64,000 bases of DNA from Acidisoma sp. PAMC 29798 (lineage in GTDB: Bacteria > Pseudomonadota > Alphaproteobacteria > Acetobacterales > Acetobacteraceae): the NCBI RefSeq assembly GCF_030252425.1, contig NZ_CP126994.1:2785001-2849000 (forward strand), in the 5' to 3' direction. The stretch's first letter is position 1, and the number at the start of each line of letters is the position of its first letter. The notes beneath the pieces are model-generated. The model had not been told where the DNA came from and made no database searches. It saw nothing but the letters and a program-made list of their open reading frames with translations. A program made the position numbers and the translations under genes. Positions 16,494 to 25,194 of this stretch are shown piece after piece.

Positions 16494-17341
16494 CCGGTTA
16501 CAACTTCGCCTATTTGGATGAGCAGACAAAGCGGATGATCCGCCGCGCCATCCTGAAGGCCGTAGCGATCCCCGGCCATCAAGTGCCCTTCGGGGCGCGC
16601 GAAATGCCCCTGCCTTATGGCTGGGGTACCGGCGGCATTCAGGTGACGGCGGCCATTCTTGGCCAGGATGACGTGCTGAAGGTGATCGACCAGGGCGCAG
16701 ATGATACCACAAACGCCGTATCCATCCGTCGCTTCTTCGCCCGTGTCGCGGGTGTGGAGACAACGACGCGGACGAGCGAAGCAACGGTCATCCAGACGCG
16801 CCATCGCATTCCCGAAACGCCGCTGCGGGCGGACCAGATTCTTGTCTATCAAGTGCCGCTGCCCGAGCCCCTCGCCAAGTTGGAGCATAGCCGCGCCGAA
16901 ACCGCACAGATGCATGCCCTCGCCGAATACGGGCTGATGCATGTGAAGCTCTATGAGGATATCGCGCGCTTCGGCCATGTCGCGATCAGCTACGACTATC
17001 CGGTGATGGTGAATGGCCGCTACCTGATGTCGCCCTCACCCATTCCGGCCTTCGATACACCGAAGATGAACCGCATGCCGGCGCTGCAGCTTTTCGGCGC
17101 GGGCCGCGAAAAACGCATCTATGCCGTGCCGCCCTATACCGCCGTCGTGCCGCTCGACTTCGACGATCATCCCTTCCGCCTCACCCGTGCGCCCCATGCC
17201 TGCGCGCTGTGCGGCGCACGCGACAGCTACCTCGATGAAGTGGTGACAGACGATCGCGGCGGCCGGATGTTCCTCTGCTCGGACACCGATTATTGCGCCG
17301 GCCGACAGGAAGCCGCCGACGCGGCGGGAGAAGCCGCATGA
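16490..17341 (+). CDS. phnJ: PhnJ, radical-SAM C-P lyase
   Basis: The 283-aa protein carries the full cysteine set of PhnJ: C238, C241 and C263 for the 4Fe-4S cluster and C269 as the thiyl-radical cysteine. The spacings (3, 22, 6) equal those of E. coli C241, C244, C266 and C272. PhnJ breaks the C-P bond of ribose-1-phosphonate-5-phosphate, releasing the alkane and a cyclic phosphate. The ATG at 16490 overlaps the phnI stop, and the gene overlaps phnK. Confidence 0.95.
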   Translation: MTGYNFAYLDEQTKRMIRRAILKAVAIPGHQVPFGAREMPLPYGWGTGGIQVTAAILGQDDVLKVIDQGADDTTNAVSIRRFFARVAGVETTTRTSEATVIQTRHRIPETPLRADQILVYQVPLPEPLAKLEHSRAETAQMHALAEYGLMHVKLYEDIARFGHVAISYDYPVMVNGRYLMSPSPIPAFDTPKMNRMPALQLFGAGREKRIYAVPPYTAVVPLDFDDHPFRLTRAPHACALCGARDSYLDEVVTDDRGGRMFLCSDTDYCAGRQEAADAAGEAA

Positions 17342-18111
17342 GCGACGCGATGCTCGAAGCGCGTGATCTGCGCCTCACCTTCGGGCCGATCCATGCGCTG
17401 GACGGCGTGGCGGCGACGCTATGGCCGGGCGAGGTTCTGGCCATCGTCGGTGAAAGCGGTTCTGGCAAGACGACATTGCTCAATGTGCTGTCGGGTCGTG
17501 TCGCGCCCGATTCCGGCCATGTCCTCTACCGCGATCCTGAGGGCACGATCGAGGATGTGCATGCCATGGCGGCACCGAAGCTGCGGTCGCTGCATCGCTC
17601 GGATTGGGGGTTCATTCACCAAAACCCAAGGGACGCGCTGCGTATGGGCGTTTCGGCCGGCGGCAATGTCGGCGAGCGATTGATGGCGCAAGGCGCGCGC
17701 AACTATAGCGCCATTCGCGCCAGCGCCATCGACTGGCTGGGGCAGGTGGAAATCAGCGCGGACCGGATCGATGATCTGCCACGCACCTTTTCAGGCGGCA
17801 TGCTGCAACGTTTGCAGATCGCGCGTACCCTCGCCACGCATCCCCGCCTGGTTTTCATGGATGAGCCGACCGGCGGGTTGGATGTCTCCGTGCAGGCACG
17901 GCTGCTCGACCTCATCCGCTCCCTTGTCGCGCGCCTCGGGATCGCCGTGGTTCTGGTTACGCATGACATCGCAGTGGCGCGGCTGCTTGCCGGACGCATT
18001 CTGGTCATGCGCCATGGCCAGGTGGTTGAAACGGGATTGACCGATCAAGTGCTCGACGATCCGCAGCATCCCTATACGCAGTTGCTCGTCAGTTCGGTGC
18101 TATCCGCATGA
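17338..18111 (+). CDS. phnK: C-P lyase ABC-type subunit PhnK
   Basis: This 257-aa ABC ATPase has Walker A GESGSGKTT, signature FSGGMLQRLQIARTL and Walker B LVFMDEPTGGLD, with no membrane partner encoded here. PhnK binds the PhnGHIJ core and is thought to use ATP to open it for substrate exchange. The ATG at 17338 overlaps the phnJ stop. Confidence 0.9.
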   Translation: MSDAMLEARDLRLTFGPIHALDGVAATLWPGEVLAIVGESGSGKTTLLNVLSGRVAPDSGHVLYRDPEGTIEDVHAMAAPKLRSLHRSDWGFIHQNPRDALRMGVSAGGNVGERLMAQGARNYSAIRASAIDWLGQVEISADRIDDLPRTFSGGMLQRLQIARTLATHPRLVFMDEPTGGLDVSVQARLLDLIRSLVARLGIAVVLVTHDIAVARLLAGRILVMRHGQVVETGLTDQVLDDPQHPYTQLLVSSVLSA

Positions 18112-18812
18112 GCGCGCAACAGATGATGCGCACCGAAGGGTTGGGGAAATCCTTCACCCTACATTTGCAAAATGGGACGCGCATCCACGTTCTACGTGAC
18201 ATCGACATCACGCTGGATGCCGGCGAATGCGTTGTGCTGTCGGGGCCGTCCGGCACCGGCAAGTCCACCCTCATGCGCAGCCTCTATGGCAATTACCGCG
18301 CCGAGGCCGGACATATCATGATCCGTCATCGCGGCGATTGGGTGGATATCGCCCAGGCCGATCCGCGCCTGGTGCTGGAAGTGCGGCGCGAAACCCTGGG
18401 CTATGTCAGCCAATTCCTACGTGTGGTGCCGCGCGTCTCCACGCTCGACATTGTGGCAGAAGCACAGACGATGCGGGGTGCCACGCCCGAGGCGGCGCGC
18501 GCGGCAGCGCGGGCGATGCTGCTGCGCCTGAACCTGCCCGAAGCGCTGCACGCCCTGCCCCCCGCAACCTTTTCGGGCGGCGAGCAGCAGCGCGTGAATC
18601 TGGCGCGCGGCTTTCTCGGCGGCCACCCTATCCTGCTTCTCGACGAACCCACCGCTTCGCTTGACGCCGCCAACCGCGATGTGGTCATCGGCTTGGTAGC
18701 GGAGGCGAAAGCCGCCGGCACCGCCATCCTCGGCATCGTGCATGATGCGCCGACACGTGATGCCATCGCCAACCGTTTGTTCGCCCTCACCCCCCTTCAG
18801 GATGCGGCATGA
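18108..18812 (+). CDS. phnL: C-P lyase ABC-type subunit PhnL
   Basis: This 234-aa ABC ATPase has Walker A GPSGTGKST, signature FSGGEQQRVNLAR and Walker B ILLLDEPTASLD. PhnL acts with PhnGHI in the first, nucleotide-displacing step and can join PhnK on the core complex. Four-base overlaps with phnK and phnM keep it in the same transcript. Confidence 0.9.
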   Translation: MSAQQMMRTEGLGKSFTLHLQNGTRIHVLRDIDITLDAGECVVLSGPSGTGKSTLMRSLYGNYRAEAGHIMIRHRGDWVDIAQADPRLVLEVRRETLGYVSQFLRVVPRVSTLDIVAEAQTMRGATPEAARAAARAMLLRLNLPEALHALPPATFSGGEQQRVNLARGFLGGHPILLLDEPTASLDAANRDVVIGLVAEAKAAGTAILGIVHDAPTRDAIANRLFALTPLQDAA

Positions 18813-19954
18813 CCTATCAAGCGGAAACCGTGCTGACCAATGCCCGCTTGGTATTGAGCGATCATGTCGTGCTCGGAACCCTGGTGCTCCGCGGCGGATT
18901 GATCGCCGATATCGCCGAGGGCGCCTCCTCCCTGCCGGGCGCGTTGGATTTCGGCGGCGATATCCTGATGCCGGGAATCATCGACCTGCACACGGATAAT
19001 CTGGAACGGCAGGTCGAGCCACGGGCCGGCGCGCGCTGGCCCTCCCGCTCCGCCTTCCTGGCGCATGACGGGCAATGCGCGGCGGCGGGTGTCACCACCG
19101 TTTTCGATGCGCTGTGCCTCGGCAATCTCGGCATCGACAAGGATGACCGCGCAAGGACCTTCCGCGAGGGCGTGTCCGACCTCACGGCCCTGTCGGGCTC
19201 AGGCCTGTTCAAATCCGACCATGTTCTGCATCTGCGCTGTGAATTGCCGGCAGCGGATATGCTGGACTCGCTTCACACCGTGGCTGAACATCCGCTTGTG
19301 CGTATGGTCAGTCTGATGGATCACACGCCGGGCGTCGGCCAATATGCCGACCTCGAACGCTTTCGCGCCCGCAAGCGGCGCGAGGGCATGGCCCCGTCGG
19401 ACATCGAAGTCTTGATCGAACACCTCATGTCGCAGCGGGCCAAGCTGCGCGAACCCAATCGCCGCGCGCTGCTCGACCTGGTGCGGACGCTGCCGGTTGT
19501 GCTGGCAAGCCATGATGATGAGACGGTCGAGGAAATCGCCGACAACCACGCGGACGGCATCACCATCAGCGAATTCCCCGTACGCCTGGCCGCCGCGCGC
19601 GCCGCGAAAAGCCATGGCATGGACGTCATTGCGGGTGCGCCCAATATCGTGCGCGGCGGATCGCATTCGGGGAATGTCTCTGCCGCCGAGATGCTGGCGG
19701 CTGGCGCCGTGGACGCTCTCGCTTCGGATTACGTGCCGCCGGCTCTGGTGGAAGCCTGTTTCGTCGCCGCCGATGCAGGCCTGCCGCTGGCTGCCGCGGT
19801 GGCGCTGATCACATCCGGCCCCGCCCGCCTCGCGGGCCTCAAGGATCGTGGTCGCCTCATGCCCGGCCTGCGCGCCGACCTTGTGCGCGTGCGACGATAC
19901 GAGGGCCTGGCCGCGCCCATGGCCGTCTGGCGGCAGGGTGAGCGCGTCGCGTGA
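18809..19954 (+). CDS. phnM: Ribose-1-phosphonate 5-triphosphate diphosphatase PhnM
   Basis: The 381-aa amidohydrolase has the canonical PhnM N-terminal metal motif (GIIDLHTDNLERQVEPR) and LMDHTPGVGQY, SHDDETVEE and GAPNIVRGGSHSGN further on. It removes diphosphate from ribose-1-phosphonate-5-triphosphate to make the PhnJ substrate. It lies inside the operon, overlapping phnL and phnN by ATGA or GTGA, unlike the diverged copy at 13154-14293. Confidence 0.92.
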   Translation: MTYQAETVLTNARLVLSDHVVLGTLVLRGGLIADIAEGASSLPGALDFGGDILMPGIIDLHTDNLERQVEPRAGARWPSRSAFLAHDGQCAAAGVTTVFDALCLGNLGIDKDDRARTFREGVSDLTALSGSGLFKSDHVLHLRCELPAADMLDSLHTVAEHPLVRMVSLMDHTPGVGQYADLERFRARKRREGMAPSDIEVLIEHLMSQRAKLREPNRRALLDLVRTLPVVLASHDDETVEEIADNHADGITISEFPVRLAAARAAKSHGMDVIAGAPNIVRGGSHSGNVSAAEMLAAGAVDALASDYVPPALVEACFVAADAGLPLAAAVALITSGPARLAGLKDRGRLMPGLRADLVRVRRYEGLAAPMAVWRQGERVA

Positions 19955-20499
19955 GCGGCTTGCTGGTCCTGGTGGTGGGGCCGTCCGGCTCCGGCAAGGA
20001 TACGCTGCTCGCTGGCGCCGCGAGGACACTGGCACATGATGGGCGCTTCCGTTTTGCGCGGCGGATGGTGACACGGCCAGTCGCACAGGAAATGCTGGAA
20101 GAGGCCTTGGATGTCGCAGCCTTCGCCCGCGCGCGGGATGCCGGCCGCTTCGCATTGCATTGGGAAGCGCATGGCCTGCATTACGGAATTCCGGCGGACA
20201 TCGCGGATGACATCGCCGCCGAGCGTGTCGTCATCGCCAATGTCTCTCGCGCCGTGCTGGCAGAGGCGGCGTCGCGCTATGCCGCTGCGGTGATCGAGGT
20301 TACCGCGCCGGATCATGTCCGGGCCGATCGACTCCGGGCGCGTGGGCGCGAGACGAGCGCAGATATCGCGGCGCGTTTGGCGCGGGATGTGCCACGACCT
20401 GAAGGGTTGCGGACGTATACCATTATGAATGACAGGACGGTCGCGGAAGGCATCGATGCCTTCGCGTCATGTCTCCGGCGGTTGGGGCATGGCGGATAA
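19951..20499 (+). CDS. phnN: Ribose 1,5-bisphosphate phosphokinase PhnN
   Basis: The 182-aa kinase has a P-loop VVGPSGSGKDTLL near the N-terminus and a guanylate-kinase-like fold. It converts ribose 1,5-bisphosphate, the end product of the C-P lyase route, to PRPP. A GTG start (GTGA) overlaps the phnM stop. The last codons and the TAA are supplied by a family-A repeat (GGCGGATAACGC). phnO and phnP do not follow. Confidence 0.88.
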   Translation: MSGLLVLVVGPSGSGKDTLLAGAARTLAHDGRFRFARRMVTRPVAQEMLEEALDVAAFARARDAGRFALHWEAHGLHYGIPADIADDIAAERVVIANVSRAVLAEAASRYAAAVIEVTAPDHVRADRLRARGRETSADIAARLARDVPRPEGLRTYTIMNDRTVAEGIDAFASCLRRLGHGG

Positions 20500-20559
20500 C
20501 GCTGCGCTCATCCGCCCTACATCAGAACCGTAGGGCGGAAAAGCACAGCGTATTCCGCC
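20491..20559. repeat. Family-A palindromic repeat
   Basis: Arms GGCGGATAACGCTGC...CCGCCCTAC (20491-20520) and CGTAGGGCGGAAAAGC...TTCCGCC (20529-20559) face each other across 8 bases. A further fragment (CACGGCGGAATACG) lies near 20576. The element sits between the convergent phnN and yciE-like genes and probably forms a bidirectional terminator hairpin. Confidence 0.75.
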
Positions 20560-20596
20560 GCGTGACGCAGCATCGCACGGCGGAATACGAAACTTC

Positions 20597-21088
20597 TTAC
20601 GCGGCTTTGGCCATCTCATTGATCTTGGTGGTGGCGATCGTGTTGAGCAGCGCGTCGGCCTTCTTCTCCTCGCCGAGAGTCTCTTCCAGAAGGCTCGCAA
20701 TGTCTTCCTGGCCGGCGATCTTCGCCCAGGCATGCAGCGAAGTATACCGCGCCATTTCGTAATGCTCGATGGCCTGGCCACAGGCGATCAAGCCGGCATC
20801 ACGAACCGGGCTCGGCTCCTTTGCCTCGTCCAACAATTCCTCGCATTCCTCGATCAGGCCGTTGATGGCCTCACAAGTGACGCCCTGGGCACGCTTGCCG
20901 AGGATTTCGAAGACCTTCTGAAGACGCTCGATATGCACGGTCGTCTCCGTGCGATGCTCGGTGAAGGCCTGCTTCAGCTCCGGGCTCTGCGCCGCCTTGG
21001 CAAGCTTGGGCAGCGATTTCGAAACCTGACGTTCGGCGTAATACACGTCCTTGAGGAAATGCATGAAAAGTTCCGGCAAGGTGTCCAT
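20597..21088 (-). CDS. YciE/YciF-family ferritin-like protein (DUF892)
   Basis: The 163-aa protein starts MDTLPELFMHFLKDVYYAERQ and is almost entirely helical with many Glu and His residues, as in the DUF892 family. These are four-helix-bundle proteins related to ferritin-like diiron proteins and often induced by stress. Exact chemistry is unknown. It stands alone, convergent to phnN across a family-A repeat. The start at 21088 follows GGGAAG on the minus strand. Confidence 0.85.
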   Translation of the reverse strand: MDTLPELFMHFLKDVYYAERQVSKSLPKLAKAAQSPELKQAFTEHRTETTVHIERLQKVFEILGKRAQGVTCEAINGLIEECEELLDEAKEPSPVRDAGLIACGQAIEHYEMARYTSLHAWAKIAGQEDIASLLEETLGEEKKADALLNTIATTKINEMAKAA

Positions 21089-21280
21089 GGTAAACTTCCC
21101 TATGTTGGTCGAACCAAAATTCGGAGCGATCGGATCTGCAACCGCTGCCTGATGCCAAAGCTGGGGTCTGGGAAGGCAGGCCCAAGGGTGTCGCTGTTCA
21201 CGCTCAGGTGTGGATCAGTCCGGGCTGTTCAAACAGCGACAAACCAGCGAGTTTGCGTGCTCATTCACGGGAGCGCTGTC

Positions 21281-22291
21281 ATGGATTGGCCCACCCAACA
21301 AGGCACCTTCGATCTTGGCGCCCTCGCGCTGCAGTCGGGTGCGACCCTGCCGAATGCCAAAATCTCCTGGAAGGCGCATGGAACCCTCGGCCCCGCGCGC
21401 GATAATGTTATCGTCTATCCCACCAGCTACGGTGCGCAGCACCCCGATCTTGAATGGGCCATCGGGCCGGATAGCCTGCTCGATCCCAGCCGCTGGTTCA
21501 TCGTCATCCCCGATATGTTCAGCAATGGCCTGTCCTCCAGCCCGTCGAACAACCCGGACTACCCGGAACTCGTCACCGCGCGGGACAATGTGTTGGCGCA
21601 GCAGCGCCTGCTGCGGGAGGTGTTCGGCGTCGAGCGCGTGGCCTGCGCCTATGGCTTCTCGATGGGTGCGCAACAGTCCTACCATTGGGCGGCGCTGGAG
21701 CCAGGGGTCGCCGAGCGCGCCATCATCGTCTGCGGCAGCGCGCGCACCGCGCCGCACAATAAGGTCTTCCTCGCGTCTCTGATGGCGACGCTGGAGGCCG
21801 CGCCCGAGCATATCGGCGGTGGCCGCTTCTCGTCGGAGCCGAAACCCGCCCTGCGCGCCTTCGCCCGCAACTATGCCGGCTGGGCGATGAGCCAGGATTG
21901 GTATCGCGCGGGGTTGCACCTGAGCAGCACGGGCGCCACCGACCTCGACGACTATCTCGACAATCACTGGCAGCCGGGCTTCAGCCTGGCGGCAGCCGAC
22001 CTCTATGCCGGCCTGCGGACCTGGTACGCCGGGGACATCAGCGCCGGCACCGCGCATCAGGGCGACCTGGCGGCGGCTCTCAGTGCCATCGAAGCACGGG
22101 TTCTGCTCGTGCCCAGTGAGACCGACCTTTATTTTCCGGTCGCCGATAACGCCGCAGAACTGGCATCCCTGAAGTCGGGCGCTTTGAAGGCCATCCCGAC
22201 AGTCTGGGGTCACGTGGCGGGCGCCCCGGACGGTATTCCGGAAGATTTCGCTTTTCTACGTGCAGCCGTGCGAGACTGGCTCGAACGATAA
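21281..22291 (+). CDS. Alpha/beta hydrolase, homoserine O-acetyltransferase-like
   Basis: The 336-aa protein has an alpha/beta-hydrolase core with the nucleophile elbow GFSMGAQQSYHW. Here the residue between G and G is Ser-Met rather than the Gly-Ser-Ser type, and the order of blocks recalls MetX-like proteins. The ATG at 21281 is preceded by GGGAG at 8 bases; the longer upstream frame is not supported. The substrate is unknown. The nearby genes give no pathway link. Confidence 0.75.
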   Translation: MDWPTQQGTFDLGALALQSGATLPNAKISWKAHGTLGPARDNVIVYPTSYGAQHPDLEWAIGPDSLLDPSRWFIVIPDMFSNGLSSSPSNNPDYPELVTARDNVLAQQRLLREVFGVERVACAYGFSMGAQQSYHWAALEPGVAERAIIVCGSARTAPHNKVFLASLMATLEAAPEHIGGGRFSSEPKPALRAFARNYAGWAMSQDWYRAGLHLSSTGATDLDDYLDNHWQPGFSLAAADLYAGLRTWYAGDISAGTAHQGDLAAALSAIEARVLLVPSETDLYFPVADNAAELASLKSGALKAIPTVWGHVAGAPDGIPEDFAFLRAAVRDWLER

Positions 22292-22310
22292 TAACCCGGA
22301 ACGGGACGCC

Positions 22311-22829
22311 ATGGCCCTCGACACTACGCCTCACCGAATTGGCCCCGCATTTCGCCGATTTCTGGGCAATACCTTGTACGAAACCTTCGAGCATCTGGTG
22401 ATGCTCACCCTCACCGTCGTGATCGTCGTGCTGATCGCGGTCGCGGCCTGGCATCTGGTGCTGACGACCTATGCGCTGCTGGCGAATGGCGAACTCGATC
22501 CCGGCAACCCCGTCATCTATCCAAATGTCTTCGCCATGTTCTTCACCGTGCTGATCGGGTTGGAGTTCAAGCGATCTTTCCTGATCGTCTCATCGACACA
22601 AACAAGCGTGGTGCGAATCCGCTCGATCATCCTGATCGGCCTGCTGGCCACCTTGCGGAAATTCATTATCCTGGACCTCAAGGAGATCAATGTGCTGGAG
22701 GTGCTGGCGGTCGCCGGCGCCATTCTGTCGCTTGGCATCGTGTATTGGCTGGTGCGCGACCAGGAGACACGGGCGCTCGATCAGCAGATGCGCGCCGCCG
22801 CTTCGGGGCTGCCGTCCGCCGAGTCCTGA
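22311..22829 (+). CDS. PsiE-like integral membrane protein
   Basis: The 172-aa protein has about four hydrophobic segments (MLTLTVVIVVLIAVAAWHLV, FAMFFTVLIGLEF, a stretch around IILIGLLATLRKFI, VLAVAGAILSLGIVYWLV). The pattern matches the phosphate-starvation-inducible PsiE family. Its molecular role is unknown. It begins 20 bases after the hydrolase gene and could be co-transcribed with it. Confidence 0.7.
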   Translation: MALDTTPHRIGPAFRRFLGNTLYETFEHLVMLTLTVVIVVLIAVAAWHLVLTTYALLANGELDPGNPVIYPNVFAMFFTVLIGLEFKRSFLIVSSTQTSVVRIRSIILIGLLATLRKFIILDLKEINVLEVLAVAGAILSLGIVYWLVRDQETRALDQQMRAAASGLPSAES

Positions 22830-22881
22830 CCCGACGCCGATCGCTTGATAGTCTTCCACTTCAGACACTAAGGATTCCGCC

Positions 22882-23322
22882 ATGCTGCGCCATATCGACC
22901 CCATTCTGTCCCCTGAACTGCTCGCGATCCTGCGGCAGATGGGCCATGGCGACGAAATCGCGATCGTCGATGCGAATTTCCCCTCGGTCACCATGGGCAA
23001 GCGCGTCGTCCGTGCGGACGGAGTCACTGCCACGCATATGGCCGAGGCCATCCTCAAGCTCATGCCGCTCGATGAATTCGAAACGGAGACGGCGTTTTCG
23101 ATGAAGCAGGTCCATGCGCCGGAGGAGATGGCGCCGGTCTGCGAGGAGTTCGAGGCGATCGTGAAACGATACAGCGACGGCCGCTTCGCGCTGACGCCGC
23201 TGGAGCGGTTCGCCTTCTACGACCGCGTGCGGACCTGCTTTGCCGTGGTCGCCACCGCCGAGCGTCGGCTGTATGGCAACGTCATCCTGAAGAAGGGTGT
23301 CCTGCGACCGGGCGAGGGATAA
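22882..23322 (+). CDS. RbsD/FucU-family sugar mutarotase
   Basis: The 146-aa protein fits the RbsD/FucU fold: LSPELLAILRQMGHGDEIAI at the start with the conserved His, and ...ERFAFYDRVRTCFAVVATAE towards the end. The family interconverts sugar anomers (fucose in FucU, ribose in RbsD). No sugar catabolic genes lie next to it, so the sugar is not known. Confidence 0.82.
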   Translation: MLRHIDPILSPELLAILRQMGHGDEIAIVDANFPSVTMGKRVVRADGVTATHMAEAILKLMPLDEFETETAFSMKQVHAPEEMAPVCEEFEAIVKRYSDGRFALTPLERFAFYDRVRTCFAVVATAERRLYGNVILKKGVLRPGEG

Positions 23323-23404
23323 CTCTTAACTCACTGGTGGCCTTGCCAGAATCCAACTCGCCCCCAGCTAAGTTACAGACACGTCATTTAGCGGGAATAA
23401 CACC

Positions 23405-23560
23405 ATGCGCCTTCTTCTGATCATCCTCATCCTGCTGCTGCTCTTCGGCGGCGGCTACGGCTTCGTCGGCGGCGGCTTCGGCGGCTCCTATGGATATGGC
23501 CTCGGCGGCGGGCTCGGCCTGATCGTGATCATCATTATCGTGCTTCTCGTCGTCGGATGA
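23405..23560 (+). CDS. 51-aa glycine-rich membrane peptide (DUF3309-like)
   Basis: The ORF reads MRLLLIILILLLLFGGG, then a Gly/Tyr-rich hinge, then a second hydrophobic run LGLIVIIIIVLLVVG. Two short membrane segments joined by a glycine-rich turn is the DUF3309 pattern; function unknown. A strong hairpin follows the stop. Confidence 0.65.
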   Translation: MRLLLIILILLLLFGGGYGFVGGGFGGSYGYGLGGGLGLIVIIIIVLLVVG

Positions 23561-23564
23561 CCTT

Positions 23565-23598
23565 CGCCGGCGGCCCGGAGTGATCCGGGTCGCCGGCG
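23565..23598. terminator. Strong hairpin between convergent genes
   Basis: A 15-bp stem (23565-23579 with 23584-23598; CGCCGGCGGCCCGGA against TCCGGGTCGCCGGCG) closes a GTGA loop with one G-T mismatch. It lies between the 51-aa peptide gene and the convergent reductase gene and could terminate both. No T-run follows on the plus strand. It is unrelated to the family-A repeat. Confidence 0.55.
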
Positions 23599-23612
23599 CT
23601 ACCTTGCGCGCA

Positions 23613-24632
23613 CTACGCGGGCACGCCTTTGCTCGTGGAATATTCGAAATGAAGGGCCACGCCCTCATGCACCAGCGGATGAATGGCATGTGCCGCCATC
23701 GCCGCCTCTGAAAACCCCTGTAGAATCAATTTGAGCTTGCCGGGATAGGTTGCGACGTCACCGATTGCGAAGACGCCGGCAAGGCTGGTCTCGCAGGTTG
23801 CGGGCGTCACCGGCAGGTGGTGCATCTCCAGCGCCAAGCCCCAGTCGGCAATCGGCCCCAAATCCATCGACAGGCCGAAGAACGGCAGCAGCACATCGGC
23901 CGGCAGCAGCCGCACTTCACCCTGCAAGGTCGCGGCTTGCACGCCCGTCAGAATGCCGGCCTCCCCCACCAAACCCTGTAGCTGATAGGGGATCACCAGT
24001 TCGATCTCACCGGCCACCGCCGCCGCATCCAACCGTGCCGCCATTTCCGGCGCCGCGCGGAATTTCGGCCGGCGATGGATCACGGCGATGGACGCGGCGA
24101 TGCCCTTCAAGGCCAGGGCCCAATCCACGGCCGAGTCGCCGCCACCCGCAATCACCACGCGCTTGCCGCGGAAATCCTCCCGCCGCCGCACGTAATATTG
24201 CACGCCACCGGTCGCCTCGTACTGCGTTAGACCGTCGAGAGGCGGGCGATTGGGCCCGAAGGCCCCGGCCCCGGCGGCGATGATCACCGCCCGCGCCGTG
24301 ATGCGGTCACCGCGATCCGTATCGAGGGTAAAGGCCCCTGCCTGGCCGCTCAGGCCCGTGACGCGACGCCCGAGTAGGCGCGGTGCGGCGAAGGGTTCGA
24401 TCTGGGCTTCGAGTCTGCTGACGAGGTCACCGGCTTCGATCGCCGGATGGGCCGGAATGTCGTAGATCGGCTTCTCAGGATAGAGCGCCGTGCATTGTCC
24501 GCCCACGGCGTCCAGGGCATCGATCAGCACGCAGCGCATCTTGAGCATGCCGCATTCGAAGACCGCGAAAAGCCCGGCGGGACCCGCGCCGATGATCGCG
24601 ATGTCGGTGTCGATGACCTCAGCCATGAGCAT
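23613..24632 (-). CDS. Ferredoxin-NADP+ reductase-type flavoprotein (TrxR-like fold)
   Basis: The 339-aa protein binds FAD (DIAIIGAGPAGLFAVFE) and NAD(P)H (VVIAGGGDSAVDWALAL). It lacks the CxxC active site of thioredoxin reductase, as expected for the bacterial ferredoxin/flavodoxin-NADP reductases of this fold. FAIGDVATYPGKLKLI near the end is the second FAD contact. Two ATGs (24632 and 24626) are possible; GAAGG suits either. No ferredoxin gene is adjacent. Confidence 0.85.
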   Translation of the reverse strand: MLMAEVIDTDIAIIGAGPAGLFAVFECGMLKMRCVLIDALDAVGGQCTALYPEKPIYDIPAHPAIEAGDLVSRLEAQIEPFAAPRLLGRRVTGLSGQAGAFTLDTDRGDRITARAVIIAAGAGAFGPNRPPLDGLTQYEATGGVQYYVRRREDFRGKRVVIAGGGDSAVDWALALKGIAASIAVIHRRPKFRAAPEMAARLDAAAVAGEIELVIPYQLQGLVGEAGILTGVQAATLQGEVRLLPADVLLPFFGLSMDLGPIADWGLALEMHHLPVTPATCETSLAGVFAIGDVATYPGKLKLILQGFSEAAMAAHAIHPLVHEGVALHFEYSTSKGVPA

Positions 24633-24726
24633 TCGCCTTCAGTGTCATACCCTCGGGACGGACCCGACGCGCCGGAACTTAGGCGGCGGCCTTCCTGTCC
24701 GTCCACCCATGAGGCATGCTCGGCCC

Positions 24727-25194
24727 ATGCCCGAAGTTTCGCCACCCGCCCTGCTGCTCGACCTGCCGACCCTCGCGGCGACGGAAGCGCTCGCCCGGCG
24801 CGTCGGCGCGCTGTTGCACCGCGAGGATGCCGTGTTGCTGAGCGGGCCCCTCGGCGCCGGCAAAAGCGCCTTCGCCCGCGCCCTGTTGCGCGACCTTGTG
24901 GGCGATCCGGCGATGGATGTGCCGAGCCCGAGCTTCACCCTGGTGCAGAGCTACGACACGCCGCGCGGCGTGGTGCATCATTATGATCTGTGGCGACTGG
25001 AGCCCGGACCCGATTTGCGGGAGCTGGGGCTGGACGAGGCTTTCCGCGACATCGCCCTCATCGAATGGCCCGACCGGTTGGGCGACCTGACGCCGCCCGA
25101 TGCCCTGGCGATCGACCTGATGCCGGTGTCGGAGGAGGCGCGTCGCGCCCGATTGACCGGCTGGCCCGATCGGCTGGAGGCATTGGCCGCATGA
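24727..25194 (+). CDS. tsaE: tRNA threonylcarbamoyladenosine biosynthesis ATPase TsaE
   Basis: The 155-aa protein has a P-loop LSGPLGAGKSAFARALL, PSPSFTLVQSYD and HYDLWRLE, all typical of TsaE. TsaE drives turnover of the TsaBD complex that makes t6A37 in ANN-decoding tRNAs. An in-frame ATG at 24709 is an alternative start. It is the first gene of a run that continues through the nucleotidyltransferase and addBA, an order common in alphaproteobacteria. Confidence 0.9.
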   Translation: MPEVSPPALLLDLPTLAATEALARRVGALLHREDAVLLSGPLGAGKSAFARALLRDLVGDPAMDVPSPSFTLVQSYDTPRGVVHHYDLWRLEPGPDLRELGLDEAFRDIALIEWPDRLGDLTPPDALAIDLMPVSEEARRARLTGWPDRLEALAA